DNA of 6,381 nt, taken from NCBI GenBank assembly GCA_900543365.1, contig UQRG01000091.1, positions 1 through 6,381 of the forward strand. The letters are read 5' to 3'. Shown here in pieces: positions 1 to 5,778 of the stretch. The number at the start of each line of letters is the position of its first letter. Within the stretch, counting starts at the first letter, position 1. The position numbers and the translations under genes are program-made. Source of the DNA: an uncultured Eubacterium sp. GTDB lineage: Bacteria > Bacillota > Clostridia > Lachnospirales > CAG-274. Below the pieces are notes generated by a model. The model saw only the letters and a program-made list of their open reading frames with translations. It did no database searches and was not told the DNA's origin.

Positions 1-1329
1 AAAGAAATCTAATGCTTGCTGAGGGAAAAGTGCATAACTTAATACATCTTCTTCCTTCTCCTTATAATCTTTCATTTCAGCTTCAATCTTTTCAAGTTCA
101 GGAGCAATATTATCAGCTGGTCTGCAAGTAATCGGTTCTTCGTCACCTATTATTTTCTTTCTTATTTCTTCAGAAATAGGTACAGGAGTTCTACCATACA
201 TACCTCTCACAATATCCTTTGTTTCCTTCGGAACCATTTTGTATCTTTCACCCATAATTACATTTAAAACTGCTTGAGTACCTACAATCTGGCTGGAAGG
301 AGTAACAAGTGGAGGGTAACCAAGGTCTGCTCTTACTCTAGGAATTTCTTTAAGAACATCATCATACTTATCCTCAGCCTTAGCAGCCTTTAACTGACTT
401 ACAAGGTTAGAAAGCATACCACCTGGAACTTGATAAATAAGTGTTGCAATATCAACAGCAAGCATCTTAGGACTTAAAAGACCACTTTCCATAGCATCTT
501 CTCTAATAGGCTTAAAATAATCAGAAATTTCTTTTAAAATACTTGTGTCAAGTCCTGTATCATATTCAGTTCCCTTTAAAGCAGCAACCATAACTTCAGT
601 AGCAGGCTGTGCGGTACCCATACTAAGTGGTGACATATCTGTATCAATAATATCAGCACCCGCCTCAATAGCTTTCATATAAGTCATTGAGGCTATACCA
701 CTTGTGTAATGACTATGCACTTCGATTGGAAGATTAACTTCCTCCTTAATAGCCTTAACTAAATCATAAGCAGGCTGTGGAAGTAAAAGACCTGCCATAT
801 CCTTAATACATATAGAATCAGCTCCTAAATCTCTGTATGTCTTAGCTAAATTCACATAGTATTCAAGGGTATGAACATCACTTAAAGTATAACTAATTGC
901 AAGCTGTGCGTGAGCACTGTCCTCTTTCTTAACAGCCTTAACGGCAGTTTCAAGATTTCTAGCATCATTAAGTGCATCAAATATTCTTAAAATATCAATA
1001 CCATTTTCAATACTTTTTCTAACAAATGTATCCACCACATCATCTGCATAATGTCTGTAACCTAAAATATTCTGACCCCTTAAAAGCATCTGAAGTTTAG
1101 TGTTTTTAAAAGCTGAGCGAAACTTTCTAAGTCTTTCCCACGGATCTTCCTTAAGGTATCTAAGACAAGAATCAAAGGTAGCACCGCCCCAAACTTCCAT
1201 AGCACCAAATCCAACTTTATCCATTTTATCTAAAATAGGGAGCATATCCTCTATTCTCATTCTTGTAGCAATTAATGACTGCTGACCATCTCTTAATGTA
1301 CAGTCACAAATTTTAATTGGCTTTGCCAT
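1..1329 (-). CDS. oadA: Oxaloacetate decarboxylase alpha / pyruvate carboxylase subunit B-type carboxyltransferase (3' end outside window)
   Basis: This is the cytoplasmic carboxyltransferase that moves CO2 between a keto acid (oxaloacetate/pyruvate) and carboxybiotin. The 443 codons in the window are open without a stop. The protein begins MAKPIKICDCTLRDGQQS. The DxxLRDG metal-site motif is at residues 9-15, with Asp9 the likely ligand. The WGGATFD and MLLRGQN motifs are near 47-53 and 81-87. The lysine that is carbamylated in the family is Lys176 in IKDMAG, and the two metal-binding histidines are His205 and His207 in VHSHY. A post-barrel domain follows, with YQVPGGMLSNL and TPSSQIVGTQAVLN. 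The ATG has GGGAGGT seven bases upstream (1337-1343) and lies 15 bases after the oadB stop. The reading frame runs off the left edge near LFPQQALDFF, close to where family members without a fused biotin domain end. Whether a C-terminal biotin domain follows cannot be seen. A separate carrier in the operon makes one unnecessary. Confidence 0.95.
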   Translation of the reverse strand, partial: MAKPIKICDCTLRDGQQSLIATRMRIEDMLPILDKMDKVGFGAMEVWGGATFDSCLRYLKEDPWERLRKFRSAFKNTKLQMLLRGQNILGYRHYADDVVDTFVRKSIENGIDILRIFDALNDARNLETAVKAVKKEDSAHAQLAISYTLSDVHTLEYYVNLAKTYRDLGADSICIKDMAGLLLPQPAYDLVKAIKEEVNLPIEVHSHYTSGIASMTYMKAIEAGADIIDTDMSPLSMGTAQPATEVMVAALKGTEYDTGLDTSILKEISDYFKPIREDAMESGLLSPKMLAVDIATLIYQVPGGMLSNLVSQLKAAKAEDKYDDVLKEIPRVRADLGYPPLVTPSSQIVGTQAVLNVIMGERYKMVPKETKDIVRGMYGRTPVPISEEIRKKIIGDEEPITCRPADNIAPELEKIEAEMKDYKEKEEDVLSYALFPQQALDFF

Positions 1330-1344
1330 TTATATTACCTCCCT

Positions 1345-2571
1345 TTATCTATAAAGTGATAAGAAAATACCAGATGCAATTGCTGAACCAATTACACCAG
1401 CAACATTAGGACCCATTGCGTGCATAAGAAGGTAATTATTAGGATTTTCTTCCTGACCAACCTTCTGGGCAACTCTAGCAGCCATAGGCACTGCTGAAAC
1501 ACCTGCTGCACCAATAAGCGGATTAACCTTTCCACCTGATAACTTACACATAATTTTACCAAATATTACACCAGCAGCTGTTGAAAAAGCAAAAGCTGCA
1601 AGACCAAGAACTAAAACCTTAATAGTTTCAAGCTGTAAAAACTGGTCTGCTCTAGTAGTGGCACCAACACTAACACCAATGAAAATACTAATAATATACA
1701 TCATAGCCTCTGATGCGTGAGTTGCAAGTTTCTGAGTTACACCTGATTCTCTAAAAAGATTACCTAACATTAGCATACCAATAAGTGATGCAGTATCAGG
1801 AAGAATAAGAATAACAAGCATAGCTGTAATAATAGGGAAAAGAATTTTTTCTCTCTGAGATACAGTTCTCAACTGCTCCATTTTAACCATTCTTTCCTCT
1901 TTAGTTGTAAGTGCCTTCATAATCGGTGGCTGAATAATTGGTATAAGAGCCATATATGAATAAGCTGCAACAGTTACTCTTGACAAAAGATGAGGAGCAA
2001 GCTGTGTAGTTGTAAATATAGCTGTAGGACCATCAGCACCACCAATAATGCCAATTGATGCAGCCTCTTGAGGAGTAAAACCTAAAGCTAAAGCACCGAG
2101 AAAAGCAGCAAAAATACCAAACTGTGCAGCAGCACCTAAAAGTAAACTCTTAGGATTAGCAATAAGGGGACCAAAGTCAGTTAAAGCACCGACACCCATA
2201 AAAATAAGCGGAGGGAAAATACCTAACTCATCACCTTGGAAAATATACCAAAGCAAACCACCATTTGAAGTAGTATCACCTGAAACTTGTGCTAAATAAG
2301 GCATCTGTGATGATGGGTCAACTCCAATTACATTTATCAATTCCTTAACTGGTTCTGCCATAAGTCCACTATTGGGTAAGTTTGCAAGAAGCATACCAAA
2401 AGAAATGGGTAAAAGTAAAAGTGGTTCAAACTTTTTAGCAATAGCAAGGTACATAAAAAACAATGACACTGCTATCATAATAAGGAATTTATAATTATCT
2501 CCAACAAAGAACTGTGCAAAACCTAAATTAGCAAAGAAATTAAGCACAGCCTCTCTTAACATATCCAACAT
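1345..2571 (-). CDS. oadB: Sodium-translocating decarboxylase beta subunit (OadB/MmdB/GcdB family)
   Basis: This integral membrane subunit decarboxylates carboxybiotin and uses the energy to export Na+. The 408-residue product is almost entirely hydrophobic helices joined by short loops. Diagnostic blocks are GVGALTDFGPL (127-136), GIIGGADGPTAI (174-185), YSYMALIPIIQPP (204-216) and NPLIGAAGVSAVPMAAR (350-366). From established work on Klebsiella OadB, the residues important for Na+ and proton handling are Asp203, Tyr229, Asn373, Gly377, Ser382 and Arg389. Their counterparts here, Asp180, Tyr206, Asn350, Gly354, Ser359 and Arg366, are all present with identical spacing, so the pump looks functional. 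Residues about 80-105 form a less hydrophobic loop before the GGLLWY block. AGGAGG (2580-2585) sits eight bases before the chosen ATG, which favours it over Met4. The family cannot separate oxaloacetate, methylmalonyl-CoA and glutaconyl-CoA systems by the beta subunit alone. Confidence 0.97.
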   Translation of the reverse strand: MLDMLREAVLNFFANLGFAQFFVGDNYKFLIMIAVSLFFMYLAIAKKFEPLLLLPISFGMLLANLPNSGLMAEPVKELINVIGVDPSSQMPYLAQVSGDTTSNGGLLWYIFQGDELGIFPPLIFMGVGALTDFGPLIANPKSLLLGAAAQFGIFAAFLGALALGFTPQEAASIGIIGGADGPTAIFTTTQLAPHLLSRVTVAAYSYMALIPIIQPPIMKALTTKEERMVKMEQLRTVSQREKILFPIITAMLVILILPDTASLIGMLMLGNLFRESGVTQKLATHASEAMMYIISIFIGVSVGATTRADQFLQLETIKVLVLGLAAFAFSTAAGVIFGKIMCKLSGGKVNPLIGAAGVSAVPMAARVAQKVGQEENPNNYLLMHAMGPNVAGVIGSAIASGIFLSLYR

Positions 2572-2591
2572 AATTTATGCCTCCTAAGAGA

Positions 2592-3008
2592 TTATTTAGC
2601 AACAGTAATAAGTACATCACCTGAATTAACAGCTTGACCTTTTGTTACATTAATAGCTGTAACTGTACCAGCAACAGGAGTTACAATATCGTTTTCCATC
2701 TTCATAGCCTCTAAAACAACTACAACCTGATTAGCAGAAACACTGTCACCAACATTAACTTTAATATCTAAAATATTACCAGGCATTGGAGCAGTTACCT
2801 TTTCACCCTCACCAGTTGATGCTGGAGCAGGAGTTGCAACTTGAGGTGATGGAGCTGCCTGAGGTGTTGTTGGAGCTACTTGAGGTGTTGAAACTACTGG
2901 AGCAGGAGTTGCTGCTGGAGCTGAAACAGCAGGAGCTGTTGATGTACCTAATTCTTCAACCTGAACGTCATAAATATTTCCATTTACTGTAATTCTATAA
3001 TTTTTCAT
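2592..3008 (-). CDS. Biotin carrier protein (free-standing biotinyl domain with Ala/Pro linker)
   Basis: This small soluble protein carries the carboxyl group on biotin between the carboxyltransferases and the membrane pump. Residues 1-20 form a short beta-rich head (MKNYRITVNGNIYDVQVEEL) typical of MmdC/GcdC-type carriers. Residues about 22-66 are a flexible linker dominated by Ala, Pro, Thr, Val and Gln. Residues 70-138 are a biotinyl/lipoyl domain with EAMKM at 100-104, and Lys103 is the expected biotinylation site. The length of 138 residues is normal for such carriers. AGGAGG (3017-3022) overlaps the stop codon of the preceding oadG gene and lies eight bases before this ATG, which suggests translational coupling. 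The following oadB start is 20 bases downstream. The linker is encoded by near-repeated DNA (see the repeat entry). The choice between the names mmdC, gcdC and oadA-carrier depends on the substrate, so no symbol is given. Confidence 0.95.
   Translation of the reverse strand: MKNYRITVNGNIYDVQVEELGTSTAPAVSAPAATPAPVVSTPQVAPTTPQAAPSPQVATPAPASTGEGEKVTAPMPGNILDIKVNVGDSVSANQVVVVLEAMKMENDIVTPVAGTVTAINVTKGQAVNSGDVLITVAK
2822..2912. repeat. Degenerate direct repeats encoding the Ala/Pro linker of the biotin carrier
   Basis: A 16-base sequence, CTGGAGCAGGAGTTGC, occurs exactly at 2822-2837 and again at 2897-2912. The two copies are 75 bases (25 codons) apart and encode ATPAP on the minus strand. Between them TGAGGTGTTG occurs at 2860-2869 and 2881-2890, 21 bases (seven codons) apart. 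All spacings are multiples of three, so gain or loss of a unit would lengthen or shorten the linker without breaking the frame. Confidence 0.8.
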
Positions 3009-3020
3009 TTTTAATTCCTC

Positions 3021-3386
3021 CTATAAAATACTACTGTTTTGCTGTTCATTAATTGCTTCCTTGTTCCAAGAACTAACTCTTTTTAATCTTCTTACAACAA
3101 GTTTATCAGGGCCAATATTGTTGCCCTTTGCACACTCACTAGCAGCAATAGCCGCTGTAATAACTGCAATTAATTCTGCATCATCATTTACTTTAACTTC
3201 TTCTACAGCTTTTGGCTGCACTTTTGGTACTATATTTGCAACAGATTTTTCAGTTGAAATCTCAGTTTTACTTGATGCTGCAACCTTACCAAATAAATAA
3301 AGTATAACACATATAAAGATAAGAACAGCAAATACAGTACAAAGACCTAAAACTGTAACCATTAAACCTTCAGCTAACCATTCCAT
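3021..3386 (-). CDS. oadG: Sodium pump decarboxylase gamma subunit, OadG family
   Basis: This small single-pass membrane protein anchors the carboxyltransferase to the beta subunit and helps assemble the decarboxylase complex. With the chosen ATG it has 121 residues. Residues about 5-34 form one hydrophobic helix (LAEGLMVTVLGLCTVFAVL and onward). A polar, charged linker follows to about residue 68. The family's C-terminal block is at 71-82 (ELIAVITAAIAA) and 97-107 (VVRRLKRVSSW). The frame could begin nine bases earlier at a GTG (3395), but that codon lies inside the Shine-Dalgarno sequence AAGAGGTG (3393-3400). The ATG at 3386 is eight bases from AGAGG and starts just before the membrane helix, so it is preferred. 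The gap to the upstream carboxyltransferase stop is 12 bases. The sequence is weakly conserved overall, but position, topology and the C-terminal block make the call solid. Confidence 0.9.
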   Translation of the reverse strand: MEWLAEGLMVTVLGLCTVFAVLIFICVILYLFGKVAASSKTEISTEKSVANIVPKVQPKAVEEVKVNDDAELIAVITAAIAASECAKGNNIGPDKLVVRRLKRVSSWNKEAINEQQNSSIL

Positions 3387-3392
3387 ATATAT

Positions 3393-3400
3393 CACCTCTT
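3393..3400 (-). promoter_or_regulatory. Ribosome-binding site that decides the oadG start
   Basis: On the minus strand this reads AAGAGGTG. It overlaps the TAA stop of the carboxyltransferase gene (3401-3399) and sits eight bases before ATG at 3386. The GTG at 3395-3393 is part of this site and has no separate ribosome-binding site, which argues against the longer reading. Confidence 0.7.
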
Positions 3401-4778
3401 AGAATTCAATGCTTGCGTGCTTTTTAGCTACAATATTCTCTCTCTTCGTTAAAAGCATTTCAAGAGCAATCAAAATTCTCTTTCTAGTATTTGCTGGAAT
3501 AATAATACCATCAACATAACCATCTCCAGCTACCTTATACGGTGAAGAAATATTGTTATATTCATTTTCATCATAACCCATAATCTTTGTAGCTGCATCT
3601 TTATTTAAAAGAGCAATATTAGCTGATGGCCAAGAGTAAACAATATCTGCACCAATATGCTTGGAATTCATAAGAAGATAAGCATTTCCGACACCATTTC
3701 TAACAATTACATTTATTTTAGGTACAGTAGCATTAGCAAAAGCAAAAGCAAGTTTAGCACTGTATTTAATAATATCACTTTGGTCATTAATATGAAGTGT
3801 ACTATAACCTTCAACATCGGTAAATGTAATTATAGGAATATTAAAAGCATCACAAATATTTATGAAACCTCCTACCTTTTTAATACCATCAATATCAATA
3901 AGTCCGCTATTCGCAATTACACCAGTTGTAATACCATCAAGTCTAATAAAACCAGAAATAATATTTTTAGCATAGTTTTCACTAACTTCTGTAAACTTAA
4001 AATTATCAGCAATCGATATAATAATCTTTCTCATATCAATTTCAGTCACATTGTCTTCTGGAACAATAGTATTAAGAGTTTCATCTATTCTGTTTAAATC
4101 ATCTGTTGATGTAACAGCATTATAATCTTCAAGATTATTAGAAGGCATTAAGTCAATAATTTCCTGAGCCTTTACAAAGCAATCATTATCTGTTTCACAT
4201 TCAAAATGTGCAAGACCGTTTTGAGAAAGAGCGTCAGCACCACCAATAGTTTCATATGTTGAAGCCTTACCATCTAGTCCAGCATAAACTGAAGGACTTA
4301 ATAAGAACATCTTGGCATTTTCCTTAGACATAATAACAAAATCAGATAAAGAAGGTAAAAATGCACTAACACCAATGCAATCACCCAACACAATACTAAT
4401 TTGAGGAATAACACCACTAGCTGCCGACTGACTCTTGAACATAACACCATAGGCATCAAATGTATCAAGTCCGTCCTTAAGAGCAACACCCTTAGAATCC
4501 ATTATTGCCACTACAGGGCAACCCATTTTAAGAGCAAGTTCATAAACATTTGCAATTTTATTAGCGTGCTTAGTATTAACTACACCTTCCTGCGAAAAAG
4601 CATAAACAAGCTTTCCATTAATAGTACCATAACCTGTAACAACACCGGCATCTGTGTTAAATGCACCAAGCTCTACAAAGCTATTTTTATCAAAAAGTTT
4701 TTCAAGTCTTTCCTTAGCTAAAGAAGGAGCCTCCTGCATTTTGGCAATAAGCTCGTTGATTTCATCAAATCTGCTCAT
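3399..4778 (-). CDS. Acyl-CoA-type biotin-dependent carboxyltransferase, short and divergent (MmdA/PccB-like)
   Basis: This is the operon's first gene, a 459-residue member of the crotonase-fold carboxyltransferase family (MmdA, PccB, 12S transcarboxylase). Both halves are recognisable. The N-terminal half has GVVTGYGTINGKLVYAFSQ (45-63) and ASGVIPQISIVLGDC (120-134). The C-terminal half has ISGFIRLDG (274-282), NICDAFNIPIITFTDVEGY (307-325) and ATVPKINVIV (350-359), then MNSKHIGADIVYSWP (370-384). Classic members run about 510-520 residues; the N-terminal KQHxxGKLTARERI segment and an early loop are missing here. Glycine-rich active-site motifs are altered: the usual DSGGARIQEG reads DSKGVALKDG (94-103), GPCAGGA reads GDCIGVSA (132-139), and AYGGAY reads GVGNAY (362-367). 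The substrate therefore cannot be assigned. Sodium-pump neighbours point to a decarboxylase or transcarboxylase subunit. AGGAGG (4789-4794) lies ten bases before the ATG. Confidence 0.88.
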   Translation of the reverse strand: MSRFDEINELIAKMQEAPSLAKERLEKLFDKNSFVELGAFNTDAGVVTGYGTINGKLVYAFSQEGVVNTKHANKIANVYELALKMGCPVVAIMDSKGVALKDGLDTFDAYGVMFKSQSAASGVIPQISIVLGDCIGVSAFLPSLSDFVIMSKENAKMFLLSPSVYAGLDGKASTYETIGGADALSQNGLAHFECETDNDCFVKAQEIIDLMPSNNLEDYNAVTSTDDLNRIDETLNTIVPEDNVTEIDMRKIIISIADNFKFTEVSENYAKNIISGFIRLDGITTGVIANSGLIDIDGIKKVGGFINICDAFNIPIITFTDVEGYSTLHINDQSDIIKYSAKLAFAFANATVPKINVIVRNGVGNAYLLMNSKHIGADIVYSWPSANIALLNKDAATKIMGYDENEYNNISSPYKVAGDGYVDGIIIPANTRKRILIALEMLLTKRENIVAKKHASIEF

Positions 4779-4829
4779 TCTACTTCTACCTCCTACAAAA
4801 TTTTCAAAAAATTTCGATAATTTACTTGT

Positions 4830-4843
4830 AATTATATATAATT
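4830..4843. promoter_or_regulatory. Perfect 14-base palindrome AATTATATATAATT upstream of the carboxyltransferase gene
   Basis: The sequence is identical on both strands and overlaps the best minus-strand TATAAT, 51 bases before the carboxyltransferase start. It could be an operator half or simply a chance palindrome in AT-only DNA, and low sequence complexity makes chance quite possible. Confidence 0.3.
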
Positions 4844-4886
4844 TATTGTACTATAAAGACAAAATAATTTAAAATATTATTTATAA

Positions 4887-4899
4887 TATACTAAGTATA
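4887..4899. promoter_or_regulatory. Candidate LysR-type operator, TATACT-A-AGTATA
   Basis: This is a 13-base perfect inverted repeat around a central A. It has the T-N11-A form typical of LysR-family binding sites and lies 27 bases before the regulator's start codon, overlapping a possible -10 box. That position suits autoregulation. The site is inferred from form and place only, and the adjacent regulator appears unable to bind DNA. Confidence 0.4.
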
Positions 4900-4926
4900 A
4901 GCCTTTCCCTATAAGGAGGAATTTTA

Positions 4927-5770
4927 ATGGATTTAAAAGAATTTGAATATGTTCTTACTATTAACGAAGAACGAAGTTTCTCAAAGGCAGCTAGGTGTTA
5001 CAATATTTGACAGAAATACTATACCTCTTTCACTTACATTTGAAGGAGAACTTTATATTAATTCTGTAAAGTCAATAATGAATATTGTTACCAATATGCG
5101 AAAAAGTTTTGAAGATATTTCTAACTTAAAAATAGGCAGAGTTAATATTGGTCTTACACCTTCTAAGGCAAATAATCCATTGCCTGCTATATTACCAGTT
5201 TTTAAAAAAACTTACCCTGGTGTTGAACTTATTATAACCGAAAGAACATCTTCAGAACTTGAAGATATGCTTACAAGAGGTCAAGTTGATGTTTGTATGC
5301 TTAACCTACCTATAAAGTCAAAAGGTATCGAATATGAGCCAATTATGAAAGAAAATATCTATATTGCTGCTCCACCTGAATATTGTCCACCAAAAAGTGT
5401 TGACACAAGTGTTAGATACCCTCAACTTGATATTAATGACATTGCTAATGAGCAATTTATACTTCTTCACCCAAGTCAGAGATTAAGACAAATTGCCGAT
5501 ACAATGTTTAACAATGATAATATTAAGCCAAAGATTTTACTTGAAACTGCAAGTATAGAAACTTCTCTTAGGTTGTCAGCAGCAGGTATGGGATTTAGTT
5601 TTGTTCCTGAATCAGCAGTTAGATTTGCAGGACTTACTAATCAACCTAAATATTACAGATTGCCACACGATTTAAACTGGACTCTTGTAATTGCTTATAG
5701 AGAAGGAGCCTACAAAACAAAAGCAGTAAAAGCCTTTGCAGAAATTGCTAAAAAGGTTATTACAGAATAG
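4927..5770 (+). pseudogene. LysR-family transcriptional regulator, disrupted in the helix-turn-helix
   Basis: The gene has a strong AAGGAGGA site and an ATG at 4927, and reads MDLKEFEYVLTINEERSFSKAA, a normal LysR N-terminus. It then shifts frame and stops at TGA 5008-5010 after 27 codons. The rest of the protein is open in the +1 frame, from RQLGVTIFDRNTIPLSLT (about 4986 on) to TAG at 5768. It includes the linker helix and the whole effector-binding domain (for example GRVNIGLTPSK and MLTRGQVDVCMLNLPIK). In the LysR family about 19 residues lie between the AA and the LGV; they contain the recognition helix and are absent here. Adding back 62 bases restores both the frame and a 301-residue length, normal for the family. 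A product from ATG 4949 would be an effector domain without DNA binding. By position the intact ancestor probably controlled the divergent decarboxylase operon. An assembly or sequencing error is also possible. Confidence 0.88.
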
Positions 5771-5773
5771 GAG
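5769..5773 (+). promoter_or_regulatory. Ribosome-binding site that decides the exonuclease start
   Basis: AGGAG overlaps the last two bases of the regulator's TAG stop and lies five bases before ATG 5779. The alternative GTG at 5773 begins within this site, so the ATG start (200 residues, MLTVLDLEFN) is preferred. The overlap suggests translational coupling to the regulator frame. Confidence 0.65.
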
Positions 5774-5778
5774 TGTTT

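Larger units (their letters stand above)
4779..4926. promoter_or_regulatory. Divergent promoter region between the decarboxylase operon and the LysR gene
   Basis: This 148-base, very AT-rich stretch separates two divergent starts and must hold both promoters. For the operon, the minus strand offers TTGTCT (4857-4862) with TATATA 18 bases away (4833-4838) or the better TATAAT 20 bases away (4831-4836). For the regulator, plus-strand TATAAT (4882-4887) and TATACT (4887-4892) are possible -10 boxes without a good -35 at 17 bases. In DNA this AT-rich such matches are expected by chance, so the individual boxes are only suggestions. TTGTA also occurs at 4826-4830 and 4846-4850, 20 bases apart. A strong AAGGAGGA (4913-4920) precedes the regulator start. 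Confidence 0.6.

Noticed and set aside
2786..2992. A 68-codon plus-strand frame rich in Leu and Glu
   Set aside because: It is the antisense reading of the Ala/Pro linker repeats of the biotin carrier, so its Leu/Glu pattern is a by-product of those repeats.
3657..4097. A 146-codon open frame on the plus strand inside the carboxyltransferase gene
   Set aside because: It is antisense to a well-supported family member, has a low-complexity Ile/Asn/Ser/Thr composition typical of a reverse reading of AT-rich DNA, and matches no family I recognise.
3399..4778. Acetyl-CoA carboxylase carboxyltransferase (AccA/AccD) identity
   Set aside because: The gene is single-chain with both halves, its operon contains OadB and OadG, and no biotin carboxylase is present, so ATP-dependent acetyl-CoA carboxylation is not supported by the context.
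4779..4926. Riboswitch or small RNA in the intergenic region
   Set aside because: The stretch is short and nearly all A/T, without the stable G/C stems or conserved motifs of a known riboswitch, and no hairpin followed by a T run was found.
4937..5010. Programmed +1 frameshift joining the two LysR frames
   Set aside because: The frames overlap here, but no recognised slippery site was seen, and a fused product would still lack the residues of the recognition helix. A deletion explains the sequence better.
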